Origin: a virus
Length of the DNA: 64,000 bases
Virus record (IMG/VR): IMGVR_UViG_3300008108_000011
Coordinates: 1-64,000 of that record
Strand: one strand, 5' to 3'
This document shows, piece after piece, positions 1 through 6,569 of the stretch. A program made the translations under genes and the position numbers. The notes beneath the pieces are model-generated. The model was not told the origin of the DNA, ran no database searches, and worked only from the letters and a program-made list of their open reading frames with translations. How positions within the stretch are numbered: position 1 is the stretch's first letter; each line of letters begins with the position of its first letter.

Positions 1-12
1 CTTTGTCTGCCA

Positions 13-225
13 TTAGAAAGGAAACTTAATACTTCCTGTATTTAGTTTAGGAATAGGTAGTTTCTCAAATGCCTTGTTGACCTGCTTCTCTACGACAGCA
101 CCAACAAATTTTTCAGGATTATCGAGAATCTTTTGTGCTTTTTGATAAGTAATGAAAGCACCGACTCCAATAGCAACACTGAATCCTAGACTTGTGATTG
201 ATAATGCTAGTGATAAGTATTTCAT
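13..225 (-). CDS. Small membrane protein, unknown function
   Basis: This 70-residue protein has a hydrophobic N-terminal segment (about residues 4-26, rich in Leu, Ala, Gly and Val) that reads as a membrane anchor. A polar, Lys-rich tail follows. Its ATG overlaps the stop of the upstream gene as ATGA, so the two are probably translationally coupled. I do not recognise a family; such small anchored proteins are common in cyanophages. Confidence 0.7.
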   Translation of the reverse strand: MKYLSLALSITSLGFSVAIGVGAFITYQKAQKILDNPEKFVGAVVEKQVNKAFEKLPIPKLNTGSIKFPF

Positions 226-416
226 TCTGATACCTCTATTGCTGTAATGGCATCTACATACACGCCAGTTCTATCTGACTTTGTTACTGCTTCGTCTGCA
301 GTTTCAAATCTCATTGCTTTTGAAATGTCTCCTGTCCACTTAGGAGAGTCATTTTCATTGTCTTGGAAGTAAAGACAATCTCCACCAAAGACTTCTCTTG
401 CTGCTATGTATTTCAT
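222..416 (-). CDS. Conserved-looking small protein, unknown function
   Basis: I place the start at 416 (MKYIAAREV), not at the ATG 12 bases upstream, because 416 gives an ATGA overlap with the stop of the preceding gene. This arrangement recurs throughout the operon. The 64-residue product is soluble and acidic, with no recognisable domain. It lies in a leftward chain of coupled small genes. Confidence 0.65.
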   Translation of the reverse strand: MKYIAAREVFGGDCLYFQDNENDSPKWTGDISKAMRFETADEAVTKSDRTGVYVDAITAIEVSE

Positions 417-613
417 TCGTTCCACCATCCTTCTTCTTTATGTATAAAAACTTTCAAATCTTTTACATACTTTCTTAATATTTGTGCTTGTTCTTCATGC
501 CACATATCACCTGTCTCCATACGAAGACGAGTGTGGTTGTCTATGGCTTTGAGTATTTGGTGGATTGGAGCATTCCAGCATTCCCTCTTAGGGGTGTTCC
601 ATTCTCTTGGCAT
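413..613 (-). CDS. Small Trp/His-rich protein, unknown function
   Basis: The 66-residue product is hydrophilic and rich in Trp, His, Glu and Lys. It has no membrane segment and no motif I can name. It is coupled to the next gene by ATGA at 413-416. Its 5' end overlaps the 3' part of a possible upstream small gene in another frame, so one of the two boundaries may be wrong. Confidence 0.6.
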   Translation of the reverse strand: MPREWNTPKRECWNAPIHQILKAIDNHTRLRMETGDMWHEEQAQILRKYVKDLKVFIHKEEGWWNE

Positions 614-720
614 GGGATAACAAGTGAGTTTATATCATTATAACGAAGATATTCAAGTTGACATTGCCCAGGGCTAATCTCAACATAACCAACAATCATA
701 AAAGCAATAAATTCCATCAT
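541..720 (-). CDS. Possible small protein, unknown function
   Basis: A 59-codon frame starts ATG ATG at 720 and overlaps the stop of the preceding 33-codon gene as ATGA. The N-terminus (MMEFIAFMIVGYVEIS) is hydrophobic. The N-terminal 35 or so codons look protein-like. The C-terminal third overlaps the next gene by about 70 bases, so the frame may end early or carry a frameshift. Confidence 0.5.
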   Translation of the reverse strand: MMEFIAFMIVGYVEISPGQCQLEYLRYNDINSLVIPCQENGTPLRGNAGMLQSTKYSKP

Positions 721-818
721 TTCTTTTTGCCACCGTTCTTTGCTTTCTTCGCTGTAGCATTACCAGAGTTCTGCTTGGCATTAGCAGACTTGCCTTTTTT
801 ATTTTTTGGCTTGCCCAT
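717..818 (-). CDS. Tiny, very basic peptide (33 residues)
   Basis: The frame runs from ATG at 818 to TGA at 717. It encodes a 33-residue peptide made almost only of Lys, Asn, Gly, Ala and Ser, with 14 lysines and a KKK C-terminus. Its start lies inside the end of the upstream secreted-protein gene. Its stop overlaps the next start as ATGA, which supports real translation. The composition suggests nucleic-acid binding or disorder, but no family is recognised. Confidence 0.5.
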   Translation of the reverse strand: MGKPKNKKGKSANAKQNSGNATAKKAKNGGKKK

Positions 819-1392
819 TGTTCTGAGGAGCAGGTAACATATTATTTATCTGTGGATACTTCACAACTACATCTGAACATATCTTAGCGTAAGGGCTTTG
901 TGGGTGAAAGCTGACACCAGATTTTATTGCTTCTCCACACTTCAATAATCTTACTAATTCAAAATCTAAACGTGCTTTATCTGCCTCGGCACTTTGTCTT
1001 TCTATTTCCGTTCGTGCTCTCTCCTTACAAAGTTCCGTTAAACTTCCATCCAGAGGAAAATTAAATCCCATACTGACACCAGCATTGCCGCTATAGGATT
1101 TGAAAGTTTCTGGATCATCACTACCGTTTCCTGTTGTTAAAACAAAAGGAGCAAAACTCATAGTGGGCCCTTGACAACTAACCCCCGCTCCGTATGTATT
1201 AACAGCATACGGCCCTTGGAGAACTTGAACCGCTTGGTTTGTAACGTTTCCAGTAGCACTAGCACTAGGACCAGCAATGTTAGTATTACTAGGAGCTGTT
1301 TGAGCCAGCACAGGCGATACATACAAACCTACTGTGTAAATACAGATACCGAGTTTGTGGTGGATTGTGTTTCTGTTGTTCTGTCTATCCAT
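799..1392 (-). CDS. Probable secreted protein with coiled-coil-like middle
   Basis: This 197-residue protein has a probable signal peptide. A polar start is followed by a hydrophobic run ending in the AQT site near residue 31. The mature part has a Gly/Ser/Asn-rich region, then a charged helical stretch (about residues 115-150). Two further Cys occur near the C-terminus (about residues 151 and 171). It overlaps the upstream secreted-protein gene by 64 bases. It is the last of three consecutive exported proteins, which suggests a common role at the cell surface or periplasm. Confidence 0.7.
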   Translation of the reverse strand: MDRQNNRNTIHHKLGICIYTVGLYVSPVLAQTAPSNTNIAGPSASATGNVTNQAVQVLQGPYAVNTYGAGVSCQGPTMSFAPFVLTTGNGSDDPETFKSYSGNAGVSMGFNFPLDGSLTELCKERARTEIERQSAEADKARLDFELVRLLKCGEAIKSGVSFHPQSPYAKICSDVVVKYPQINNMLPAPQNNGQAKK

Positions 1393-1688
1393 GTTTCTTT
1401 TGCCACTCCAGGACCGAGATAAGTTTCTGAGAACTGGAATGGAGCACCTTGAGTCATGATACTATAGTTTGCTCCCTGTTGAGGAGTGCCAGGAATGTTT
1501 ATATTAGTTCCAGTCACAGTATATGATGTGCCAGTTGTATATTCAACTTGACGAATTGTTTCTATAACTTTTGTAGTTGATTCTGTGGTTGCAGTAATAG
1601 TTCCCCTTGTGAAATTAGGAACAACCTGTTCAGCTAGGGCAGGACAAGATGACCCTAGCAGGAGCAACCCTGCTAGGATACGTCTCAT
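1329..1688 (-). CDS. Secreted protein sharing a motif with its neighbour
   Basis: This 119-residue protein has a clear signal peptide (MRRILAGLLLLGSSCPALAE, cleavage after ALA). The mature part is Thr/Gln-rich and beta-like. Its motif SYTVTGTNI, followed after about 14 residues by YSIMTQGAPFQFSE, is matched in the next upstream protein by SYSASGTNI and YNINTAGQAFSFSE. The two therefore look like diverged paralogues. Function is unknown; an extracellular fibre or surface protein is plausible. Confidence 0.75.
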   Translation of the reverse strand: MRRILAGLLLLGSSCPALAEQVVPNFTRGTITATTESTTKVIETIRQVEYTTGTSYTVTGTNINIPGTPQQGANYSIMTQGAPFQFSETYLGPGVAKETWIDRTTETQSTTNSVSVFTQ

Positions 1689-2146
1689 TTGAATACGCTC
1701 AACTCAATGCTACGTTGTGCAGTTGCTGTAGTTCCAGCACCACCAGCAGTTACGGTAGGAACACCAGTAGGTGACAATGTACCAGCGAGAGAACCTTTGT
1801 CTCCTGCTAACTGAGTAACACTATCCCCATAAAGGTTGGGAGAAGCAATAACTCCAGCACTAACTGACTGAGTGGTGACTGGTGTATCAGCAGCATTGAA
1901 ACTTTCTGAGAAAGAGAATGCTTGACCTGCTGTATTGATGTTATAAGTTCCAGCACCATTTACACCGCCAAATGATGTTGCTTGAATATTTGTTCCTGAG
2001 GCAGAATACGATGCCCCAATTCTTGTTGATTGAACCGCTGCGCCCTGTACACCCAATTGAACGGAATCAGTAATTCTTGATGTAATCTCAGCAGCACTTA
2101 CAGGAGTAATAAAGAATAACGAAGAGATTAGAAGTAATCTTTTCAT
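1685..2146 (-). CDS. Secreted Ser/Thr/Gly-rich protein, paralogue of the next gene
   Basis: I start it at 2146 (MKRLLLISSLFFITPVSAAE, a good signal peptide) and not at the ATG at 2173. The reason is that a late-promoter box lies at 2177-2184 and would leave almost no leader for the longer form. The mature 135 residues are low-complexity and beta-like. They carry SYSASGTNI and YNINTAGQAFSFSE, shared with the following gene. ATGA overlap at 1685-1688 couples the two. Confidence 0.75.
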   Translation of the reverse strand: MKRLLLISSLFFITPVSAAEITSRITDSVQLGVQGAAVQSTRIGASYSASGTNIQATSFGGVNGAGTYNINTAGQAFSFSESFNAADTPVTTQSVSAGVIASPNLYGDSVTQLAGDKGSLAGTLSPTGVPTVTAGGAGTTATAQRSIELSVFK

Positions 2147-2176
2147 TGTTCTTTTGGTATTTAAAACGACCATTTC

Positions 2177-2184
2177 TATTTATC
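2177..2184 (-). promoter_or_regulatory. T4-type late promoter box
   Basis: On the minus strand the sequence reads GATAAATA, a match to the T4-like late box NATAAATA. It lies about 30 bases upstream of the signal-peptide start at 2146. It would make the leftward secreted-protein operon a late operon. Confidence 0.55.
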
Positions 2185-2223
2185 AAACTTGACACCCAAC
2201 TAAATATGTGATATTATGTTCTG

Positions 2224-2245
2224 ACCCGATACTTAAGTGTCGGGT
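2224..2245. terminator. Palindromic hairpin in a divergent intergenic region
   Basis: A 22-base inverted repeat has outer arms ACCCGA/TCGGGT and an inner palindrome ACTTAAGT, with one T-G pair. It lies between divergently transcribed genes and has only a short T stretch after it. It may be a weak terminator or a transcript-end structure. Confidence 0.45.
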
Positions 2246-2349
2246 TTCGCATTATGAGAAAGTGATGTGACAATTAGTGCCGTGGAAAGTGCCCTTTGAG
2301 AAAAGGGTGTACCCCCTTTCTATACGGATGTAGAGTTCTATTAAAATTA

Positions 2350-2979
2350 ATGCAACAATTCTTTACTGTAGCCCTGCCCCTTCTGGCATCGGTTACAACC
2401 AACGTGGCAACGATGCCGATCTTTCCTCCTTTGACGACGCCTCCAGCGCCGTTTTCTGTTATTAAGGAGTTTGAAACGACAGCGACCAAAGAGGTTGCTC
2501 CTGAAAAGCCAAAAGAGAAAAGGCTAATTTGTAAAGGGTGTTCAGAACATGAACAACTTGCCTTGGATTATTTCCAAGATCAAGGAATTAAAGACAGAAA
2601 CGCCCTTGCTACCATCATGGGCAATATTAAGCAAGAATCTATGTTCGTGCCTAATATTTGTGAAGGTGGTGGTAGAGTCAGTTACTCTAGTTGCTATGGT
2701 GGCTATGGTCTGATTCAATGGACATCTGCCAACCGTTATTATGGATTGGGTGATTTCGCTAAGAAGTTTGGTGGTTCTCCATCATCACTTCACACGCAAC
2801 TTCGTTATTTAACGAATGAAGTTCAGTGGAAAGAAATTGAACCGCTTATGAAAACCCCTGGTAAGTCGATTTCTCGATACATGAACTATGCGTATAGTTG
2901 GATTGGTTGGGGCATTCATGGTGCCCGCACTTCGTATGCTCATGAGTATGCTAACCGACTGATTACGGTAGAAGTTTGA
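2350..2979 (+). CDS. Phage tail lysozyme-domain protein
   Basis: I choose the ATG at 2350 because it begins a hydrophobic signal-like segment (QQFFTVALPLLASVTTNVA). A Pro-rich linker follows, then a globular domain from about residue 68. That domain reads as the phage tail lysozyme family (Phage_lysozyme2): IMGNIKQES carries a candidate catalytic Glu at about residue 96, and GLIQWT and WIGWGIHG are typical. It would cut peptidoglycan. The signal or anchor suggests action in the periplasm, perhaps in lysis. Product 209 residues. Confidence 0.75.
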   Translation: MQQFFTVALPLLASVTTNVATMPIFPPLTTPPAPFSVIKEFETTATKEVAPEKPKEKRLICKGCSEHEQLALDYFQDQGIKDRNALATIMGNIKQESMFVPNICEGGGRVSYSSCYGGYGLIQWTSANRYYGLGDFAKKFGGSPSSLHTQLRYLTNEVQWKEIEPLMKTPGKSISRYMNYAYSWIGWGIHGARTSYAHEYANRLITVEV

Positions 2980-2984
2980 ACAAC

Positions 2985-2994
2985 TGAATAAATA
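2985..2994 (+). promoter_or_regulatory. Possible late promoter box
   Basis: TGAATAAATA matches the NATAAATA late box and lies about 30 bases before the next start. An imperfect hairpin follows (TATGGGGGAG with CTCCCCTATA), just upstream of and touching the ATG at 3022. It could affect translation. Confidence 0.4.
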
Positions 2995-3021
2995 TGGGGG
3001 AGTGCTGCAGACCTCCCCTAT

Positions 3022-3435
3022 ATGCCTCAGTTTAATTTTCAATTTGGAAAAAAGAAACCAGATAAAAAACAAATTATAATAGTTAGTATTGTATTATCAT
3101 CTATTATTGCAGCACTCTCACAATGCACTGGAGTATCCGAAAATGGATTATGGGATTTACTGGATGAGATTCAAAGAAAATATTTCCCACAAACTATTCT
3201 TAACGAGATTTTTATACAAGATCCTGACAAAATAGATAGAAGAATAAAACGTGATATAGATAAAGTAGTAGATGATTACTGGAAACAAACAGGATATAGA
3301 AAAGCAGAAGTATATAAACCTCGCTATATAGAAGAGGAAAACGACGAAAAGTTATGCTACAGTGATGAGTGCAAAGCACTCGCCCCTCCAATGAGACTCT
3401 GTGCTCCATGGCTTGACAACTGCCGCAAGCAGTAG
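3022..3435 (+). CDS. Single-span membrane protein, unknown function
   Basis: The 137-residue product has a basic N-terminus and one hydrophobic segment (about residues 18-35, IIIVSIVLSSIIAALSQC). A long charged helical region and a Cys-rich C-terminal part (four Cys in the last 25 or so residues) follow. The 3' end carries a perfect sigma70 promoter for the downstream tRNAs. No family is recognised. Confidence 0.7.
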   Translation: MPQFNFQFGKKKPDKKQIIIVSIVLSSIIAALSQCTGVSENGLWDLLDEIQRKYFPQTILNEIFIQDPDKIDRRIKRDIDKVVDDYWKQTGYRKAEVYKPRYIEEENDEKLCYSDECKALAPPMRLCAPWLDNCRKQ

Positions 3436-3441
3436 TATAAT
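3413..3441 (+). promoter_or_regulatory. Consensus sigma70 promoter for tRNA-Arg/Val
   Basis: TTGACA at 3413-3418 and TATAAT at 3436-3441 are separated by exactly 17 bases. Initiation would fall just before tRNA-Arg. The promoter sits inside the end of the preceding coding region. Confidence 0.85.
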
Positions 3442-3453
3442 ACTTACATACAT

Positions 3454-3530
<77 letters not shown>

Positions 3531-3602
3531 GGGAGATTAACTCAGCGGTAGAGTGGCTGCCTTACAAGCAGTAAGTCGTTGGTTCGAATCCGACATTTCC
3601 CA
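3531..3602 (+). tRNA. tRNA-Val (TAC)
   Basis: The cloverleaf has acceptor GGGAGAT/ATTTCCC (one G-T pair), anticodon stem GCTGC/GCAGT and loop CTTACAA with anticodon TAC. It directly abuts the CCA of tRNA-Arg, so the two are co-transcribed. Confidence 0.95.
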
Positions 3603-3611
3603 TATAAGATT

Positions 3612-3842
3612 ATGAATACATACTATATCTCTTTAATAGTGCTCTGTGCGACGATATATATTATCTGGCAGGATCCAAATGTGCCAGAATATATCAACCT
3701 CAGAATAAAACTTCTTCACATCAACTTTATTCGGTGGAGAATGGCAAGAAATATGAAGCGAGAACTTGATAGAGAAGCAAAGAAAATGCAAAAAGAAATG
3801 GCAGCGTGGTTAAAAGAAAAAAATGGCAAAGATCAGATGTAA
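3612..3842 (+). CDS. Small membrane protein, unknown function
   Basis: I start at 3612 (MNTYYISLIVLC) because the longer form would begin inside tRNA-Val. The 76-residue product has one N-terminal membrane span followed by a basic, Lys/Arg/Glu-rich helical tail. It overlaps the next gene by 20 bases. Function unknown. Confidence 0.65.
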   Translation: MNTYYISLIVLCATIYIIWQDPNVPEYINLRIKLLHINFIRWRMARNMKRELDREAKKMQKEMAAWLKEKNGKDQM

Positions 3843-4080
3843 TGCTTGTGGAACTGAGTTAGAAGTATACCAAGCAAATAAAAGTAAAGCATGTGGTTGT
3901 GATAACCAAACCATGCTAAGATTAGATAGAAATGGATTGCCTATTATCACAGGTAATGATCTATCTTTGGTCACTGGTATCGAAGGTGTCAGCAAACCTA
4001 AAGAGAAAAAGCTTGACAACCCCACACCAATGGAGTATACTAAGCGCATTCCAAGAAAGATGGAGTTTGAAGTTCGCTAG
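3823..4080 (+). CDS. Zinc-ribbon-like small protein
   Basis: The 85-residue product has CxxC near residue 6 (RCNACG) and CxC near residue 24 (ACGCDN), a plausible zinc-binding set. The rest is polar. The stop codon TAG shares its final G with the first base of tRNA-Ser. A sigma70 promoter lies in its 3' end. The family is unrecognised; nucleic-acid binding is only a guess. Confidence 0.7.
   Translation: MAKIRCNACGTELEVYQANKSKACGCDNQTMLRLDRNGLPIITGNDLSLVTGIEGVSKPKEKKLDNPTPMEYTKRIPRKMEFEVR
4013..4041 (+). promoter_or_regulatory. Sigma70 promoter for tRNA-Ser and downstream
   Basis: TTGACA at 4013-4018 and TATACT at 4036-4041 are 17 bases apart. The promoter is embedded in the end of the zinc-ribbon-like gene, just before tRNA-Ser. 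Confidence 0.75.
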
Positions 4081-4167
4081 GAAGATTGGCTGAGAGGTCT
4101 AAAGCAGCGGTTTGCTAAACCGCCGAAGGGGTTAACTCTTCCGATGGTTCGAATCCATCATCTTCCG
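4080..4167 (+). tRNA. tRNA-Ser (GCT)
   Basis: Acceptor GGAAGAT/ATCTTCC, anticodon stem GCGGT/ACCGC with loop TTGCTAA (anticodon GCT) and a long variable arm identify a serine tRNA. Its first base is the last base of the upstream stop codon. Confidence 0.93.
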
Positions 4168-4168
4168 T

Positions 4169-4187
4169 TGCCCTTAAGTGGGCATTT
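4169..4187 (+). terminator. Short hairpin after tRNA-Ser
   Basis: TGCCC and GGGCA form a five-pair stem around TTAAGT, followed by ATTTCG. It is a weak terminator or processing signal. Confidence 0.4.
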
Positions 4188-4211
4188 CGTAAACAGATTC
4201 ATTAAAAAAGT

Positions 4212-4574
4212 ATGAAACAATTTATTGCTCTTGCCGCTCTCCCTCTGATGGCAGCACCTGCTATGGCAGCTCCTTATGTAGAGTCGAAGACAACTACCGC
4301 TCTGGTTGATGGTGATTATACTGGTGCTCAAACTGAACTTCGTGTTGGTTATCAACAAGAAGTTGGAACTGGTGTAACCGTCTTTGGTGAAATCGGTCCT
4401 GGTTACGAGTGGCGTAATGGCGAAGATGGTCAAGGCGTTGCCGTTGGTGAAGTTGGTATCAACTTCCCTATTGCTAATCAACTCTCTGGTAAATTCAAAG
4501 TTGCTGGTGAGTATGGTTTCGATTCCGAAGTATTCGGTCTAGGTGGTGAACTGAAAGTTCGTTATAGCTTCTGA
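4212..4574 (+). CDS. Exported outer-membrane beta-barrel-like protein
   Basis: The 120-residue product has a textbook signal peptide (MKQFIALAALPLMAAPAMA, then APYV). The mature part is Gly-rich with alternating polar and hydrophobic strands and ends in an aromatic residue (VRYSF). Both features are typical of small outer-membrane beta barrels. Codon use is richer in GGT and CGT than most of the window, which suggests high expression. It is followed six bases later by a permease gene, so the pair may alter the infected cell's envelope. A superinfection-blocking role is speculation. Confidence 0.75.
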   Translation: MKQFIALAALPLMAAPAMAAPYVESKTTTALVDGDYTGAQTELRVGYQQEVGTGVTVFGEIGPGYEWRNGEDGQGVAVGEVGINFPIANQLSGKFKVAGEYGFDSEVFGLGGELKVRYSF

Positions 4575-4580
4575 TAAGTT

Positions 4581-5621
4581 ATGGATCTATTAATGGGTAT
4601 CTGGGAGAAGCTTCTGTTTCTCCCTTACATCATCGGCATCATGATTGTCGGTGGTCTCGTAAAACAATACGGAGTGCTTAACGAAGTATTCGTAGCACTT
4701 CGTAAAATCTTTAAGTCAAACAGACTTGTTGTTGCTGCTACCGCTTTAGCTGGTGGTGTTCTACCCATTGAAGGGCGTGTCGTTATGTCGGCACCCCTTC
4801 TGGATTCCATCGCTTCAGACAAAGCACAATCTCGTTCCAAGTTTGGCATTGTAGATTATCTTTCTACTCACCACTATTACTGGTGGTCGCCACTAGAAAA
4901 GACTGTGGTTCTTCCGATGGCAGCATTGGGTCTATCCTATACTCAACTGTTGGGATACACTCTCGTTCCTCTACTGATTACTCTTGGTTTTGCTGGAGTA
5001 TTCATCTTCAAGTATGTGAAGGAAACTGATGTAGAGATTATCCAAGAGACTCGTTCCTTTAGTTGGAATCGTCTTCTGAAAGGTTGGGCACCTATTGTTG
5101 CTACGATGTGGTTCCTGGTTTGCTATGGCGACCCTGATATGCCTTACCTGTTCTCTGTTTGGTTTGGTGGTCTTGCTGCTTACTATTCATTCATCTGTAA
5201 TGATTGGAAGTGGGGTCGTTATATCAATTGGAAGTTTGCTGGTCTTGCAGCACTGGTTCTTACCCTTGCTGCTATCATGGGCGAGATTAAAGAACCTGTA
5301 ATGGATTACCTGAAACTGACTGCTGCTCAGGGGTCTGCTGCCCTCGTGACGGTCTCTGTGGTAGGATTCCTGGCATCGTTCGCCATGGGTTCCTCAGGTA
5401 AGTATGCTGGCATCGTCTCGCTGCTTGCCAAGGCATTTGGTCCTGGCTACTTGACATGGTTCCTCTGCGTGGAGTATGCTGGTTACATCATCTCACCGAT
5501 GCACAAGTGTCTGCTGATTGGTCAGCAATACTTTGGCACTCCTATCAAAACTTATTACAAAGTTCTTGGTATGCTAATTGCTGCATTGGTTGGTTATGGA
5601 GCACTGACTCTAGTGTTCTAG
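4581..5621 (+). CDS. DUF401-like integral membrane permease
   Basis: This 346-residue protein has about ten hydrophobic segments. Two regions match the DUF401 membrane family (relatives of GntP/ion-transporter-like permeases). One is GGVLPIEGRVVMSAPLLD, followed by FGIVDYLSTHHYYWWSPLEK. The second, near the C-terminus, is AGYIISPMHKCLLIG before QQYFGTP. Each half carries a re-entrant-like motif, as in inverted-repeat transporters. The substrate is unknown. It shares a transcription unit with the beta-barrel-like gene upstream. It is an unusual auxiliary gene for a phage. Confidence 0.8.
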   Translation: MDLLMGIWEKLLFLPYIIGIMIVGGLVKQYGVLNEVFVALRKIFKSNRLVVAATALAGGVLPIEGRVVMSAPLLDSIASDKAQSRSKFGIVDYLSTHHYYWWSPLEKTVVLPMAALGLSYTQLLGYTLVPLLITLGFAGVFIFKYVKETDVEIIQETRSFSWNRLLKGWAPIVATMWFLVCYGDPDMPYLFSVWFGGLAAYYSFICNDWKWGRYINWKFAGLAALVLTLAAIMGEIKEPVMDYLKLTAAQGSAALVTVSVVGFLASFAMGSSGKYAGIVSLLAKAFGPGYLTWFLCVEYAGYIISPMHKCLLIGQQYFGTPIKTYYKVLGMLIAALVGYGALTLVF

Positions 5622-5624
5622 GGA

Positions 5625-5653
5625 TTGACAGATCTTAGACTCTCATATATAAT
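5625..5653 (+). promoter_or_regulatory. Consensus sigma70 promoter for tRNA-Ser(TGA)
   Basis: TTGACA at 5625-5630 and TATAAT at 5648-5653 are exactly 17 bases apart, directly after the permease stop and 14 bases before the tRNA. Confidence 0.85.
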
Positions 5654-5666
5654 ATGAGGGTCACTT

Positions 5667-5751
5667 GGAAAGGTGGTCGAGTGGTTGAAGGCTCTAGTCT
5701 TGAAAACTAGCGATGTGAAAGCATCCGTGGGTTCGAATCCCACCCTTTCCG
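5667..5751 (+). tRNA. tRNA-Ser (TGA)
   Basis: Acceptor GGAAAGG/CCTTTCC, anticodon stem CTAGT/ACTAG with loop CTTGAAA (anticodon TGA) and a long variable arm are all present. Confidence 0.94.
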
Positions 5752-5752
5752 C

Positions 5753-5876
5753 TTGGTAGTCGTTATGCAGATAGCATAGAAAGACGCCAACTTCTACTAC
5801 GGGTATCTTCCGTAGTGTCGTAGATAGAGGGTAAGCCTCTGTTATATCCTTGAGGTATATTACGCTTACTCCATCA
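5753..5876 (+). ncRNA. Structured non-coding stretch between tRNAs
   Basis: No gene is visible. Four hairpins follow in a row: TTGG..CCAA enclosing TATGC/GCATA (5753-5792), ACTACGG/CCGTAGT, AGAGG/CCTCT, and ATATCC TTGA GGTATAT. It lies inside the tRNA transcription unit and could be a small RNA or spacer processed with the tRNAs. Confidence 0.4.
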
Positions 5877-5950
5877 CGGAATGTAGCTCAGTTTGGTAGA
5901 GCACTCGCTTTGGGAGCGAGATGTCGCAGGTTCGAATCCTGTCATTCCGA
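5877..5950 (+). tRNA. tRNA-Pro (TGG)
   Basis: Acceptor CGGAATG/CATTCCG, anticodon stem CTCGC/GCGAG and loop TTTGGGA with anticodon TGG are present. The C1-G72 pair is as expected for proline tRNA. Confidence 0.94.
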
Positions 5951-5970
5951 TTCTTCTTTTGGAGATATTA

Positions 5971-6243
5971 ATGATTTCACAACTTGTTATTTACACCAGA
6001 GATCAATGTGAATATTGTCGCAAACTCAAGGTTATCCTTGATAGTTTTAATGTGAAGTATACACAGTATAAACTAGATGTTGACTTTGATCGCAATCAGT
6101 TCTATAATGAGTTTGGAGAAGGTTCGACTTTTCCTCGTGTGACTCTTGATGGTCAACTGCTTGGTGGTTGCACTGAATCAATTGAATATCTAACCAGTAT
6201 TGGTTGTCTGCAAGAAGAAAAAGACATGGAGTGTATGGTATGA
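5971..6243 (+). CDS. Glutaredoxin
   Basis: I start at 5971 because GGAGA lies just before it and longer forms begin in tRNA-Pro. The 90-residue protein has the glutaredoxin fold signs: active site CEYC (Cys13, Cys16), TFPRV with the cis-proline near residue 54, and LLGGCTE. It probably reduces disulfides, for example in ribonucleotide reductase. Its stop overlaps the next start as ATGA. Confidence 0.88.
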   Translation: MISQLVIYTRDQCEYCRKLKVILDSFNVKYTQYKLDVDFDRNQFYNEFGEGSTFPRVTLDGQLLGGCTESIEYLTSIGCLQEEKDMECMV

Positions 6244-6404
6244 AAACTATTACAGAAGAAACTTTTTGCCACGACTTTGATGAAATTATGGATAAGGTAA
6301 TGCTTAATAAAGAAAGTTTTATCATTTCTACATCAGATAGTAGTGATGTTCTTCTGATGCCATATGAGAATTATGAACGAATATTTAACGGGGAGTTAGC
6401 TTAG
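6240..6404 (+). CDS. Phd/YefM-type antitoxin-like small protein
   Basis: The 54-residue product starts at 6240 (MKTITEETF), overlapping the glutaredoxin stop. Its layout resembles the N-terminal DNA-binding part of Phd/YefM antitoxins: a short strand, a helix with DFDEIMDKVM, then SFIISTSDSSDVLLMPYENYERI, which fits the 'vavLmpyedYe' signature. No toxin gene is next to it. The last 15 bases overlap tRNA-Ala. Confidence 0.6.
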   Translation: MKTITEETFCHDFDEIMDKVMLNKESFIISTSDSSDVLLMPYENYERIFNGELA

Positions 6405-6462
6405 TTGGTAGAGCGCCTGCTTTGCAAGCAGGAGGTCAGGGGTTCAAATCCCCTACTCTCCA
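6390..6462 (+). tRNA. tRNA-Ala (TGC)
   Basis: Acceptor GGGGAGT/ACTCTCC includes the alanine identity pair G3-T70. The anticodon stem is CCTGC/GCAGG with loop TTTGCAA (anticodon TGC). Its 5' end overlaps the upstream coding region. Confidence 0.95.
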
Positions 6463-6474
6463 TTTAAAATTTAA

Positions 6475-6546
6475 GGGGGTATAGCTTAATGGTTAGAGCG
6501 GCCTGCTTATAACGGGTTAGTCTGGGTTCAACTCCCAGTATCCCTA
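6475..6546 (+). tRNA. tRNA-Ile (TAT)
   Basis: Acceptor GGGGGTA/TATCCCT, D stem GCTT/GAGC, anticodon stem GCCTG/CGGGT (two G-T pairs) with loop CTTATAA, and T stem CTGGG/CCCAG are present. The anticodon TAT would read ATA directly, which is unusual in bacteria, where a lysidine-modified CAT tRNA does this. Confidence 0.88.
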
Positions 6547-6569
6547 TATAAAATAAACAAGGGGGTTAA

